DNA from: Tribonema minus
Taxonomy: Eukaryota > Sar > Xanthophyceae > Tribonematales > Tribonemataceae
Assembly: GCA_017506865.1 (NCBI GenBank)
Contig: JAFCMP010000005.1
Location: 310,001-374,000, forward strand
Length of the DNA: 64,000 bases
Direction: 5' to 3'
The notes beneath the pieces are model-generated. The model saw only the letters and a program-made list of their open reading frames with translations, was not told the DNA's origin and made no database searches. Below, piece by piece: positions 1 to 12,400 of the stretch (position 1 is the first letter of the stretch; every line of letters starts with the position of its first letter). The position numbers and the translations under genes are program-made.

Positions 1-427
1 GCGGAGCACCGCAGGAGCAGCTGCGCACCGATCCAGCAGCTGCCGTTCGCGACACAGCTATGAACTTCAAGTGCATAACTTCAATTTTTTATCCTCAAGT
101 AATGGTATGAATCTGCACCCATGCAGGCGGTGTACCGCGTGCTGCGCGAGGCAGAGCACCGTAGCAGCAGCTTCATGCTGTACCAAACGCTGCCATTTTG
201 CGTGCTGTGATCTTTAAATTTTCAACCTCAACTCTGCGTGCTGCTCTGAACTTCAGTACACTTGTTGCACCTGCCCCCGCGCAGGCGGTGTACCGCGTGC
301 TGCGCGAGGCGGAGCACCGCAGCAGCAGCTTCATACCGCTCTAGATGCTGCCTATTGGAACGCAGCTGTGAACTTCAAGTTCATGACGTCGTTGACTTTC
401 TCGTGTCATTAACCCGCGCCCATGCAG
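1..427 (+). repeat. Tandem partial copies of the 5' edge of a CYP97 exon
   Basis: Three or so partial copies of the start of the exon that begins at 428. The segment beginning with CATGCAG followed by GCGGTGTACCGCGTGCTGCG recurs at about 121 and 284 before the intact copy at 421, and the stretch from base 1 resembles the middle of the same exon. Each copy keeps its AG acceptor and a few dozen coding bases, then breaks into intron-like sequence with CTTCAA motifs (about 61-90, 370-380). None has a downstream donor matching the real exon. Confidence 0.85.
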
Positions 428-3400
428 GCGGTGTACCGCGTGCTGCGCGAGGCGGAGCACCGCAGCAGCAGCTTCATACCGTACTGGAAGCTGCCGTTTG
501 CGACGCAGCTGCTGGCGAGCCAGGTGGAGTTCAGCGCGGACATGCGGCTGCTCAACGACGTCCTGGATGAGCTCATCTCCAAGGCCGTCGCCACGCAGCA
601 GGTCGCGGACGTGGAGGAGCTGGAGAGCAGGGATCTCGACGTGGCGGAGGACCCAAGGTATGTATGTATATATGTACTTTGAAGCATGTACTTGCTCTTG
701 ATTCTCGCTGAGGGCGCGAAAAGAGCCCCGATCGTGGACGCCCAGCTTGCAACCAGAATCTTCTCGTGTCTTTCAGCACCTTGAAAGTGTCTCAGTGCGC
801 ATTGCCGACCACTTCTCAACAGCGCATGTACTTCGAGTGGAGTATGTGGTTGGAAGTATGTGGCTGTTCTGCAGCGTCTGCCGCAGCGCACGTTGTGTGC
901 TGGCAGTTTGCGCGTGCGGCGGGAGGATCTGGCAGAGTGCGCCGGGGAGGCGTTCATGCGTGTTTTGATTGAGCGCAGAGGTGTTGTGTACCGTGCAATC
1001 CTCGCTACGGGAACAATTTGAGCACGTGTCATCTGTGACCATGCAGCAGTGTAGGACACGGCGTTACAGCAGCACACCCATGACCTACAATGTGCATGCA
1101 CACATGCGAGCGTGCGCACACGCAATCGCGTACCACTACGTGCCCACATCGACACGACGTTCGTTTTCGACAAGCCCCGACGTACCCGCCTGTTGTCTCA
1201 ACATGCCCCCCCCCCACACCACCTCTCTCAAAATCGCTTTCGCCCCCCCCCCCCCCCCCCACTCACAATCAATCGCTTTCTCCCCCCCCGCCCCCCCCCC
1301 CCCCCGTCCTCTGCGCTTGCATCCCCCTGCTCAGCCTCCTGCGCTTCCTGATTGACATGCGCGGCGAGGACACGACGTCCAAGCAGCTGCGCGACGACCT
1401 CATGACCATGCTCATCGCGGGGCACGAGACCACCGCGGCAGTGCTCACCTGGACGCTCTTCAACCTGGCGCAGAACCCGGAGCTGACGGCGCGCGTGCAG
1501 GTACGTTTATGTATGACGCAACCCTCTTAATTAAGTGGGGGTCGTCTTGCGATCTCATGTAGCAGTGCAGCAGGGGCAAGTGTAATATGTGGCAACGTCA
1601 AATGATCCGCATATGCTGGCGCGAGCGGGGGCACGAGACCACCGCAGCAGTGCTCACCTGGACGCTCTTCAACCTGGCGCAGAACCCGGAGCTGACGGCA
1701 TGCGTGCAGGTACGTATATGTTACATTAATGATGATTGAAGTTGTCTTGTGATCTGATGCAGCATTGCAGCAGAGGAATGCTATGTAGCAACGGCAAACG
1801 GTCCGCTAAAGGCTGCCGCATATTCCGGAGCTGACGACACTTGAGCAGGTAAGGTAGCGCACCTGTATCATCGGTAGGGTTGGCAAAATCCGTATTTCTG
1901 AAAACCATATACTGATAAAATACCGTATTTTGCCGTATTTTCCGTATATACGTATTTCTAAACCGTATCTGACAAACGCATATCACCAGTACAGGCGTTT
2001 AAACTTCAACTTCAACTTCAAAAGTGAAGCAGCTAAACCAGACACTTGTAAAACATAAATACAAGCAAACACACTTGAAAATAACATCATGTATGTGCGT
2101 AATTAGCCTAGTGTAGATATTGCCCTACTCCTTCATCCCCCCATCTGCATGTTACATGTTGACAACCTCTTCCTCCGCCGCCTCCATCACTGTAAGCATG
2201 ACTTCCTCATCTGTCTTGCGCTCAGCAGCCTTATCATTGCCTTTAATGAACACTAGCTTCTCACCACGCTCAAGTGCAAGCCTGCTGCGGCACTTAGGGT
2301 ACACATTGCCCCACAGGGACCAGTTGCGCTCGGTTGCACATGCAGTCACGTGGAACGACAGCAGGCGCACTGCCACCCGCGACAAATGAGGAAAATGCTC
2401 GCGACCATAGGTCTGCCACCAGCCGCGGCGCATGCTGCTGTCAGCGAGCTCAACCTTGCCCTTAGGCAGCGATGTACGCTTGGTCAACGTAGGCAACGCA
2501 GCCCACATGGGCTCGGGAAGGGGTGCAAGCTGCAACTTGACAAGCTCAGCCTCAACAGCCTCTGCATGCTCCCCTCCCCCCAGCTCCAGAAAGCACTCTT
2601 GCGCACCCTTGCTCTCTAGCCTGCTGAGTTTACTGAAAGGCAGAAACCACTCCCCATCAACCTTATAGGCGTAGACAGGGTCAAGCACATATGCTGCAGG
2701 CCACGACTTGTCGAAGTGAGTGTTGTAGCGCCGCTCAAATAGTGGCAGCACAGGGGAGCGCTCGACATTGTCAATGTGGTCATCGAAGTCTGCCGCATGC
2801 TGCAACAGCTGCTTCCAGATCGGCAGCATCTGACTCAACAGCGGCTTGTCGCTCTCAACCTGGTGAATGGCATCAGACACAGGCTGCACTAGCTTCTTCA
2901 GCGCTGCTGCCTCATCGAAAAAGTAGTATGCTGCCGCCCGCCCCCGTGCTGGCTCTACTGTGGCTGCAGTCGTAAACGCTGCCGCATGTGTGGTGCCCTC
3001 AGACACTTTACCCCAGCTGCGGTCGCCAACCATCAGCTTGATGGCCTCCTCGGAGTCGAGCAAGTCGGAGCAGATGAAGTGCAGGATGGCGAAGCGCGTG
3101 GGGCAGTGAGAGCGGACGGCCTTGACTTTGCCGTACTTGAACTTCTGCTGCTCACGCAGGGCGCTGTGTATGGTCTCTGAGCCGTTGATGGTGTTGGACA
3201 TCATCAGCGCTTTGCCGTACGCTTTCTTGGACCAGTCGCATCGCGCATTCTTCTCGCCGTGTAGATCCTTGATGAGAAGGGCCAGTGCGTGAGCCTGGCA
3301 CCCCAGAAGCAGCCAAGTCGGGTGCTTCTGCTTCATCAGGTCCAGCGCCTTACGATTTGCCTGCAAAGTTATTGCAGGTGATGGAAAACATCATGAGGCA

Positions 3401-6400
3401 CTGCAGGCATGTACCAAGATTTGCTCCAGTTTTTATGGCCACAACATGTGCATTTGCCAGCATACTATCAATTCCTGTGTGAGCTGTGCTACTAACCACG
3501 TGTCAAGCGAAGAAAGGGAGCATCTGGATAAGCGCGCAAGCGTGGGGAGCTGGTTGACTTGCTTCCATTCGATTTATTACAATGATATGCTGCATTGCGT
3601 GCACTGCTGGACTTATTGTAGCATATATTGCTGTCATTGCATGCAAATGACGCACTGGCAAAAAACTTTCACACACCGTAGCAGCTTCTACAGCAGCACG
3701 TACCTTGGTATTGTCCATGACCATTCCCAGCAGCCTGTCCAGGTTCCCCCTGGTGACCTTCTTCGCCCACCGCATGTGCAGCTCCTCGATCCACTCCGCA
3801 TTCTTGCAAACGCCTCGCGCTGGCTCCGTTGTCACGAAGTAGGAACCGCCCTTTGGCAACAGTGCGCAAAGGTTAACCAGCGGAGTGCCGTCTCCGCAAT
3901 GCTTGCGCCTCCACCCATCGCTGGCAAGCTGGACGAGGTGCAAGGCATCGATCGCTTCCCAGACGTCGCGGCTGACGCGGTCGTGCTCCTTGTTCAGCAT
4001 TGTCCCGGCCAAGGCTTTGCGGTTAGGCAGGTCGGCGCCAAGGGCAGCGAATGCTGCAACCAAGTCCTCCTGCTCAATCAGGTGGAACGCCACCCCGGAC
4101 TTGTAGAAGAAGTGGGCAAGGCTGTTCCGTGCTTGAGTTATCTGGCCTGATGTAGCCATGTAAGGTGTGATGCCAGCAGCACCGCGGTGGCGTTTAGTGC
4201 CAGTCATCTCTACTTCCTCCTCGCCATCGCCAGCAGCAGCAGCAGCAGCGGCTGCTGCTTCGGCAGCAGCAACAGCTGCTGCACTGGCAGCAGTCGCTCT
4301 GAGGCATGCCTTGCTCTTAAGATGGTCGTTTGCTGCGCGCGAAGGGTTGCTGGCACCTAGCTTGGCTGAACAACGAAGGCAAACAAGCCGCACCTCGTGC
4401 TTCACTGAGTCCAGCTCGACACTGAATGACCCCCACCAGCCCGCCTGACCTTGGCGCTTTTGATCACAACGCTTTTGATACAATGCTCTGGCCTGCTTGG
4501 CCAGGTCGGGGCCAGGATCGGCGGCATCCGCCATGCTGCACTGCTCTGTGTGACTTGAAAGAAGGAAATACGGCAAAATACGAATTTTGGCGCGCCAGAA
4601 ATTGACATACGGCGTAGATACGGCGTATATACGGATATACGGTGTATCTACGGAATACGGTGTTGCCAACCCTAATCATCGGGGTAATGATCTCACCCTT
4701 TCAGGTGGATGTAGACCGTCCGTATTTGAAATGAGGAAGTGCGCCATTCACTGGCATTACTCGTGCGGTCTGCTTGGCGCTAGCGTGCCCATGTTGAGGC
4801 ATGAAACAACTGCGGCAGTGCTCAGGCTGGACCCCATCTTTGACGGGGTGCATAGTCCGGAGCTGACAGCAGTGTGCAGGTTTTGCACACGTCCACTGGT
4901 CTAAACAGGGCAGCAACATCTAATTGCTGCATCTCACGCGCGCGCCGCCGCCGCCGCGCGCAGGCGAGCTCGTGTGCTTGATAGCCTCGTGCCGCCTCAG
5001 GTCGCGCCGCTGCAGCTACCAGACACAAACGCACACCGCGTGTGGCCCGTATCTTCAAGTTGCAGGATTATACTGTACGCTCATCGCTCGCGTCTCTCTG
5101 CACGCCGCGCGACCGGCCCGTGTCTTCAACCTGAAGTAAGTATACAGTACTGTGCCTCATCGCTCGTTTACCCGCATGTCCGCGCGCGCGCCCGGGCGGA
5201 GGTGGACGTCGTGCCCGGCCCCGACCGCCTCCCCGAGTTCGACGATCTCGCGCCCCTGCAGCTCACGCGCCTCGCCCTCGTGGAGGCGCTGCGCCTGTAC
5301 CCTGAAGTATCATCATCACATATCATAATCACGCATCGCTCTCATGTGCTGCATGCGTCCGCGCGCGCGCGCAGGCGGAGATAGACGTCGTCCTCGGCCC
5401 CGACCGCCTCCCCGAGTTCGACGACCTCGCGCCCCTGCAGCTCACGCGCCTCGCCCTGGTTGAAGCGCTGCGCCTCTACCCTGAAGTATCATTTTCACAT
5501 ATCGAACTCACGCATCGCTCTCATGTGTTGCATGCGTCCGCGCGCGCCCAGGCGGAGATAGACGCCGTCCTCGGCCCCGACCGCCTCCCCGAGTTTGACG
5601 ACCTCGCCCCCCTGCAGCTCACGCGACTTGCCCTGGTCGAAGCGCTGCGCCTGTACCCGGAGCCCCCAGTGCTCATCCGCCGTGCGCTGCGGGAGGACGC
5701 GCTGCCGCCGGGCGGCACGGGCACACCGATCCGGCTGCCGCGCGGCAGCGACGTCTTCATTAGCACGTGGAACCTGCATCGCTCGCCGGCGCTGTGGGAC
5801 GCGCCGCAGGAGTACAATCCGGAGCGCTTCATGCGGCCGCACTCGAACCCCGCGTGAGTAATGAGTCGATGCGCAGTGCACGTAGGTAGTCGCTCTGCGT
5901 GCTCTGTGTGTACTTGGAAGCACTCCAAAGTAGTACTTCGAAGTATGCATTTGCAGGCGTACGACCGCGAGCGCTTCATGCGGCCGCATGAACCCTGTGT
6001 GAGTCATGAGTCAAGAGTCGCAAGTCGATGCGCGGTGCAAACTCTGCGCAATGCCCGGTGCAAAGTACTTTTGTGTACTCGGAGGCGATACAAAGCATGC
6101 ATTCCAAAGCATGCATTCGCGTGACGCGGCCCGGAGCGCTTCATGCGGCCGCGCGCGAGCTTCGCACGAGTCATGAGTCGATGAACAGCTCAACGTACTC
6201 TGTGTGCTGTTGTGTACTTGGAGGCGGTTCAAAGGATGCATTTGCGTGACGCGGCCTGGATCGTTTCATGCGGCCGCACGCGAATCCCACAAGCCCCACC
6301 GTATAACTCATTGACTTACTCACATACTCATCCATTCGCCCTCGCAACTCTGCAGCGTCACGGGCTGGAACGGCTACGTCCCCAAGGTCGGCCTCGTGGG

Positions 6401-6930
6401 GCTCTACCCGAATGAGATCGCATCCGATTTCGCGTTCCTGCCGTTCAACTCATTGAATCACTCACTCACTCATCGACTCGCCCTCGTGACTCTGCAGCGT
6501 CACGGGCTGGAACGGCTACGACCCCAAGGTCGGCCTTGCGGGGCTCTACCCCAACGAGATCGCCTCCGACTTTGCCTTCCTGCCCTTCGGCGGCGGCCAG
6601 CGCAAGTGCGTCGGCGATCAGTTCGCGCTCATGGAGGCGACGGTTACGCTCGCGCTGCTGCTGCGCCGCTTCGACCTCTCTCTCGCGGGGCCCCCCGAGG
6701 CGACGGGGATGGTCACGGGCGCGACGATACACACGGCGAACGGCCTCATGATGCGCGCGCGGCGGCGCGAGCCGAGCGCTGCTGCTGCTGCTGCTGCCGC
6801 GGCGGCGGCAGGGGTCAACGGCCACCACCACCATCGTCACGGCGGCGCGCATCACGCAGCGGCGGCGGCGGCAGCGGCGGCAGGGGCGGAGCATACGGTC
6901 AACGGGCAGGGCGGCAAGTGCCCCTTCTAG
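428..6930 (+). CDS. Cytochrome P450, CYP97 family (carotenoid ring hydroxylase), 5'-truncated
   Basis: Four exons fit in phase: 428-657, 1335-1500, 5552-5853, 6498-6930 (stop TAG), giving the C-terminal ~376 residues; upstream exons lie outside the window. Visible P450 marks are the I-helix AGHETT (about 1418-1435), the K-helix EALR (5639-5650) followed by a PPVLIRRA segment typical of CYP97, and the haem-binding [11 protein letters not shown] with its cysteine codon at 6607-6609. The segment [15 protein letters not shown] and the end [10 protein letters not shown] are also CYP97 hallmarks. CYP97 enzymes hydroxylate carotene rings in plastids (lutein/xanthophyll synthesis). A tail of Ala, His and Gly runs after the conserved core is unusual and ends with CPF. 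All three introns carry exon-edge copies and intron 2 carries a hAT element. I cannot choose between CYP97 subfamilies. Confidence 0.94.
1620..1856 (+). repeat. Copies of the 3' edge of CYP97 exon 1335-1500
   Basis: About 1628-1709 repeats the last ~80 bases of the exon almost exactly (encoding [20 protein letters not shown]) and is followed by a donor-like GTACG. A second, shorter and more decayed copy at about 1800-1856 keeps CCGGAGCTGACG and a GTAAG donor. Same orientation as the exon, located downstream of it. Confidence 0.9.
1875..4674 (-). mobile_element. Apparently intact hAT DNA transposon with 8-bp target duplication
   Basis: Terminal inverted repeats TAGGGTTGGCAA (1875-1886) and TTGCCAACCCTA (4663-4674) bound 2,800 bp. 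The flanking 8 bp ATCATCGG is identical on both sides (1867-1874 and 4675-4682), the size expected for hAT elements. Both subterminal regions are rich in ATACGG/CCGTAT motifs, which may be transposase-binding repeats. One two-exon transposase gene occupies the interior on the minus strand. The perfect TIRs, perfect duplication and open reading frame suggest recent insertion. The target site was itself a decayed exon copy within a CYP97 intron. Confidence 0.95.
2152..4534 (-). CDS. hAT-family transposase
   Basis: Two exons on the minus strand, 3704-4534 and 2152-3360, join in phase 0 through a GTACGT donor and TTTGCAG acceptor to give 679 residues. The start is the methionine of MADAADPG at 4534; upstream in-frame codons fall in the subterminal ATACGG repeats. 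A BED-like zinc finger is visible near residues 33-75 (WWGSF, C-x2-C, then H and C). SDGW (Asp ~206) and MVMDNTK (Asp ~274) match positions of catalytic aspartates in hAT/DUF659 enzymes, and LGCQAHAL (~297-304) matches the C-x2-H motif. The end holds the hAT dimerisation region ([13 protein letters not shown], then RLALE). No frame break is seen, so it may be active. An Ala run and an acidic EEEVEM segment lie between the finger and the core. Confidence 0.92.
4795..4882 (+). repeat. Decayed far copy of CYP97 exon 1335-1500
   Basis: Beyond the hAT element, sequence resembling CATGAAACAACTGCGGCAGT through GAGCTGACAGCAGTGTGCAG matches the same exon 3' edge with many differences, again followed by a GT. 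It shows that the copy array predates the transposon, which split it. Confidence 0.75.
5185..5490 (+). repeat. Two copies of the 5' edge of CYP97 exon 5552-5853
   Basis: About 5197-5304 and 5374-5487 repeat the first ~110 bases of the exon (start GCGGAGATAGACG or similar, through CTGCGCCTGTACCC). Each is preceded by a GCGCGCGCGCAG- or CCG-type acceptor and then diverges at the same point into TGAAGTATCAT-type intron sequence. Spacing of the three units is about 177 bp. Confidence 0.92.
5940..6300 (+). repeat. Copies of the 3' edge of CYP97 exon 5552-5853
   Basis: The exon end GAGCGCTTCATGCGGCCGCA recurs at about 5969, 6134 and (changed) 6259, followed by GTGAGTCATGAGTC-like donor sequence. 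Units are separated by TACTTGGAAG/TACTTCGAAG spacers. Same orientation, downstream of the source exon. Confidence 0.88.
6352..6455 (+). repeat. Copy of the 5' edge of the last CYP97 exon
   Basis: CTCTGCAGCGTCACGGGCTG through about 6448 repeats the first ~95 bases of the exon starting at 6498, with silent-looking changes, then reverts to the same ACTCATTGA...CACTCACTCAT intron sequence that precedes the real exon. Confidence 0.9.
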
Positions 6931-9430
6931 GCGTGCAAGAGGGGGGGTGGCGGGGGGGAAGGAGAGTCACATGTGAAGTTGGCGCTGTCTGAGGAACCAT
7001 GCGTGTTCAACTTGGACGGCCATGCGGCGAGCCGGGCTTGCTGCTTCGCCGGCGCAGTTCGAGGGAAGGGGGAGGGGGGGAGGGGGGGAGAGGGGCATGA
7101 GGGGTACCATATTTGCACAAGAGCTTTACAGCGGTTGCAGTATGTTATGCTCGAGGCCACCACAGCGGGGGGGGGGGGAAGGAGGGAGTGCCGAGAGCTG
7201 GCTCTGTACCACAGGAAACAACGTGATGATTACAACTTATCAGATCGCTAGGCGATGCACCGAGAAAGGGGGAAAGGGGAAGGGGGGGGGGGGCAGAGGG
7301 GGGGAGGAAGAGTCAGATGCGTACACCACACAGCAAGCAATGGCTGCTTAAACAAGATGTCGGACCGCTTAAAACACCAAGACGCGTTGTTTGAAGAGTG
7401 GTCCAGCGGATCTCGCAGTGGCGCGCATAAATTTTGAGAAAGGGGGGAGGCAGGGGGGGACCATGTGGTGTTGTCCACCGAAGAGAAGAGAACAGGCAGG
7501 ACGGGGAGGGAGGCTGGGGTAAAGCCTCGCCCCAACAACAGGGGCATGGGGAGGGAGGGGGTGCGGAGAAACTACACGCGTCGTGCTCCATGGCTGCATG
7601 GCGAATGCACAAGTCCGCGACGCACTTTGTGTCTGCTGCGGCAGCGGCGGCGGCGGCCGCCGCTGCTGCGGCCACGGCGTCGGCCGCCCTAGTAGACGGC
7701 AGACTTCCTTCCTGCGCTCGCGCGAGACCCGGGTGGTGCGCGTATATAGCGCGCGCGCACGCGCTCCACAGAACCGGCTGCACGTTCGCGTCGCGTAGAG
7801 ATATGGCAGGTGCGCCTCCTCTCATGTGCGTGCGCGCGCCGCCGCGGCGGCGCGCGCTTGCTGCGCAGTCCCGCTGCGCGCGCGCTGCGCGGCCGGCAAC
7901 ACGCTGCCGCCGCTGCTGCCGCCGCGGCCGCGTGCGCGCCTTTGTGTGAAAAATGGTTACCAGTGATGTTTACTTATGCCGTCCCTGCGCGAGACTGCCG
8001 TGCCTGTGTCTGTTGTGCACTGCTGCTGCGCGATGCAATGTTCGCTGTGTTGAGCATGTCTGATCGGTGACTCGGTTGAAGTTGCCCCCCCCGGGGCGTA
8101 CTTCGTGCCAGTCCGGCATTGCGCGCGGTGTCTGTGTGCTGCCATGCATTGCGAAATGCACTTTATTGCTTTTCGGCGTAGCTGTCTGGGCCAGCACTGT
8201 GCAAATGCATACAGCGAATGCCCTGACTCCCTTGCTTGGGCATTGTGTGTACTTCGACTACGAACTTGCGTGTGAGAGCAAAAGGGCAGCCATGGCGCAA
8301 TACAAATGTAGCTTGTGCCTGGCAAAGGCACTCTGTGTATTAGGTGCAGCTCACCTTGGTCCCCTTGCATGGTTAGCAGTCTTGCTGCTGTGAGAGTAGC
8401 ACGCGTCAAACAGGTATGTGCAAGACCCTCTATGTACAGTACTGTACCAGAATTGTTGCTTGCATGTGGCCGTTGTGGGAGCCGCATGACGCAGTGCATG
8501 TGGCCATTGTGGGAGCCACATGATGCAGGCAAGCGCACGTACTGATTGGCATGAAAGCAAGATTACTGCCAGGAAGCACATCTGGTCCCCAAGCGCCATT
8601 GAAAGTGCACGACTTGCGAAGGAGCATGACCGCGCATGACAGTGTGGTCTACAGTAGAGCTCGCTCTAACCCTTGATCCTAAATCTCAGTGGCGGCCACT
8701 TGCATACGCGGCCCGCAACACATGCTGCTGTCGTAGTTTGACCCCCTCAGCCTGGCAGACTGCAGAACAGCGCAGCAACCTGATGAGCATGCAGAAGCCT
8801 CACTTTCAGCAGTGCTCAGCATCATGGCAACAACGCAATCCAGCATCGTGCACAAACATCGCAGCCTTGAACATCCAGCAGAGAGCGTGTGTGTATTTGT
8901 GTGTTGATGTGTGTGTTTGAGCCCGGCGCGCATCAAGCGCTCTGAAATGGGGGGGGGGAGAGAGGATGTGCGCATGCCCCCCCCCCCCCCCCACGCATGG
9001 CAGCCTTGCCGCCCTTGCTTCTGTCGCGCCGTGCGACGCTTGGTCAAATTCCCGCGTGTTGCGAGCGTGCCACTAGCGCCCCCGCCTGTGTGCGCACCAC
9101 AGTGTTCAGCCGTCGCGTCAGCGCTCGGCGTGGCGACGGCTTCCGCAACTGCGCACTCATACCTACATTCGTGAGGCTTGCTGCTGAGGCATTGCGCTGC
9201 GTTGCGCAGCTCGGACCGCTGCTGCGCGCCGACTGTAAGTGCTGCCAGCAGTGACAGGGATGTTCTAGTGAAGCCGTCATCGCCGTGATGGCGCGTCATT
9301 CCTTCGTTTGTACAGTGCTGGCAGTGCTGCGACGAGTTCCGAGCGCTGCTGCCGGCGGATTGCCTGGTACCCTGCCATTTTCAAGACCGCTTGATTCACA
9401 TGCGTGCGTGCGTGCGCGTGTGCGTGCGTG
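6931..9430. other. G-rich spacer between convergent CYP97 and TOG genes
   Basis: No gene recognised. 6931-7560 is dominated by poly-G/GGGGGA tracts. 7620-7960 is a very GC-rich block (GCGGCGG and GCGCGC runs) open in several frames but with no recognisable protein. Two ~36-bp tandem copies of GCATGTGGCC..GGGAGCC occur at about 8463-8528. The region must hold the 3' ends of both neighbours. Confidence 0.5.
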
Positions 9431-12400
9431 TCACCGTGCGCACGCCGCCGGCGGACAACGCACGGCCGTGAAACGGTTCAAGGGTAAGGGCAACGAGGGT
9501 GGGGAAGGGGGGGGGGGGCAACAGGTGACGCCAACTACTTCAACTGGCGTTTTCATCCGTACCCCCCGCCCGGGCCCACATACAGCCCCTCCACCCCCTC
9601 CCCCCTGGACGAACCCCCCGCGGACCATGTTGAAGACATACTTGAAGTCGCCGATCCGCGCCGTGGCGGCGCGCGCGCGCGCGCGCGCCGCTGCCGCCGG
9701 CGGCGGCGGCGTGAACCGCTGCGACAGCGGGCGCGCGGCGGCGGCGGTGAAGCCGGGCCCTACGCCGAGCGCGCGGTTCTCCAGATCGCGCTCGAAGCGC
9801 GCCAGGACGGGGGCTGGGATCGCGCGGCGAACGCGCGCCTCGTCGATGGCGCCCTGCAGCGCGGCGGCGGCGGCACGCGGTGCGATTCACTTTCATGAAT
9901 GAGATTTTCATGCAGGAGGTGGTGGAGGCTGAGCGGGGCGGACCAGCCCTGGGTGGCAACGTACATGTACTTTTATTAATTTCGCTTCGCAAGGGGCGCG
10001 AAAAGCCCTCTCTTACATGTACCTTTGAGAAAGGTGCACTCATACTTTTGAAGCGGAGCACGCGCGCCTCGTCGATGGTGCCCTGCGATAGGGTTTCGCG
10101 CAATGCATCGTATCGTCATGAATGAGGTGGTGGAGGCTGAGCGGGCAGATGCCCCCGGGTGACAACGCGCCGCGGCAGCACGCGGTGCAATTCAGTTGCA
10201 TGAGGGGTTTGGTGCGCGCGGTTCTCGAGGTCGCGCTCGAAGCGTACGGTGCACGCGCGCCTCGTCGATGGCGCCCTGCAGCGCGGCGGGACGCAGCGCA
10301 ATTCATTCATGTCATGAACGAGGTAGTGGAGGCGCAATTCATCTTCGTGAATGAGGTGGTGGAGGCTGAGTGGGTGGAGCAGATGTGCCCTGGGCGACAT
10401 TGTGCATGTACGTTCGAGAAAGATCAATTCATACTTTGAAGTGCAACACGCGCGCCTGGTTGATGCGCCTTGCGGCAGCGCGGCGGCACGATGCAATCAA
10501 CAACTATTGATTCACTTCGTTGAAGAGGCCCGGTGAGTGGATCACACGGGATGGCGCGGTGCATGCGCGCCTCGCCGATGGCGCCCTGCGGCGACACGAT
10601 GCAACCCAGTTTCATGATTGAGGTAGTGGAGGCTGAACTTAGGCGGCGCAATTCAGTTTCGTAAAGGATCTAGTGGAGGCTGAGAGGGTGGACCAGACAC
10701 GCCATGGGTAACCATGTAGTTTTGAGCACAAGTTGTCAAAATCCTATATCAGGTCGCTGCAGTAGTGGAGGCTAAGTGGCTGCATCAGACATGCCCTGGA
10801 TGAACATGTACCTTCGTCGAGGAAGGTTAATGCACATGAGCCTCAGCGCCCCTGAACGAAATGAATGAGTGAATCAATGAGCGAGTGCACGAATGCACAA
10901 ACCACGGAATGGAACGTGGAGGCGCCACTGAGTGCCCCACTCTCACTGTAATTCCGTCGTCATCGCATGCTTGCAGTGCATCGCAACAGGCGCTGCGATA
11001 ACTAAGATCTTTCGGTAATGGCGCATCGCACTCAATCGCGCTGCATCACGTAACGGTGAATGGGTGGATTGTTCCTTCGGGTTAGGGTTAGGGCGTACCA
11101 TCATGACGAATGCGTTTCTCCCGGTTGCATGAGCAGCGGGGCGAAACAAAAAAAAATGGCGCACGTCAGCCACTTGCACCCCGACTCTCAGAACTACATT
11201 ACTACTTCACCTGTGAAGTGCGCGACGCACCGTCTCCAGCAGGTAGCGCGCAAGCTCCTTGCCGTGCGCACGTGTCTCCCAGAACTACTACTGCAACTTT
11301 GAAGTGCAAAACCTACTACTTCAACTGTGAAGTGCGTGACGCACCGTCTCCAGCAGGTAGCGCATGAGCGCCTTGCCGTGCGCGCGTGTCTCTCAGAACC
11401 ACTACTTCAACTGTGAAGTGCAATGCACCATCTCCACGCAGGTACTTTCATTTTGAAGTGTGACGCACCGTCTCCAGCAGGTAGCGCGTGAGCGCCTTGC
11501 CGTGCGCGCGCGTCTCCCAGAACTACTACTTCAACTTTGAAGTGCAAAACCTACTACTTCAACTGTGAAGTTGACGCACCGTCTCCAGCAGGTAGTGCGT
11601 GAGCGCCTTGCCGTGCGCGCGCGTCTCCTGGTGACCGTCCTGCAGGCACAACTACTTCAACTTTGAAGTGCAAAAACTACTACTTCAACTGTGACATGCG
11701 ACGCACCGTCTCCAGCAGGTAGCGCGTGAGCGCCTTGCCGTGCGCGCGCGTCTCCTGGTGCCCGTCCTGCAGGAACAGCGGCAGCGCCTGCAGCACGCGC
11801 TCCGCCTCGCGGCACGCGCTGAGCCGCGCGCCCACACGCCGCACGCACTTGAGCACCGTCGCCGCCGCCTTGGCGCGCAGCGGCGCCGCGCGCGCCGCGC
11901 TGCAGCCGAGGAACGCCGACAGCGCGCGCACGTCGGTGGCGTTGGCCACCACATCCTCGATGGCGCCCTCCGCCGCCTGGCGCAGGAACTCCACCTGCGC
12001 GTTGCGCGTTGCGCAAGCGCAGAGGGGGAGGTGAGCGCGGGCGGGGTGCGGTGAGCACGGGAGCGGCGGTCGTTTGCGTGCGCGCTAGCAGCAGCGGCGG
12101 CAGGCGCTTGTCTGTCTCGGCAGCGCAAATCTATCAAGTTGAACGTTAAACTAGAGCGTTGGCCACCACGTCTTCAACGGCGCCCTCCGCCGCCTGGCGC
12201 AGGAAGTCCACCTGATGAGCGGTGACACGGCGTGCGGGGTGCGTGTGAGGTCAGAAGCAGCGTCGGGGGGCGCTCTTTTTTGGAACCCTCAGCATGAGAT
12301 GCTGCGCTCGCGGTACATCTACGCGTTCGCATGGGTGCTACGCGACAGCATGGAACTGCCGCGCACATGTTTTGAAGAGCACTGCTGTGACGAGGGCCCT

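Noticed and set aside
1..6498. Copies as an assembly artefact
   Set aside because: Copies differ from each other at many bases and break at different points, which collapsed or duplicated reads would not give; long reads should still confirm.
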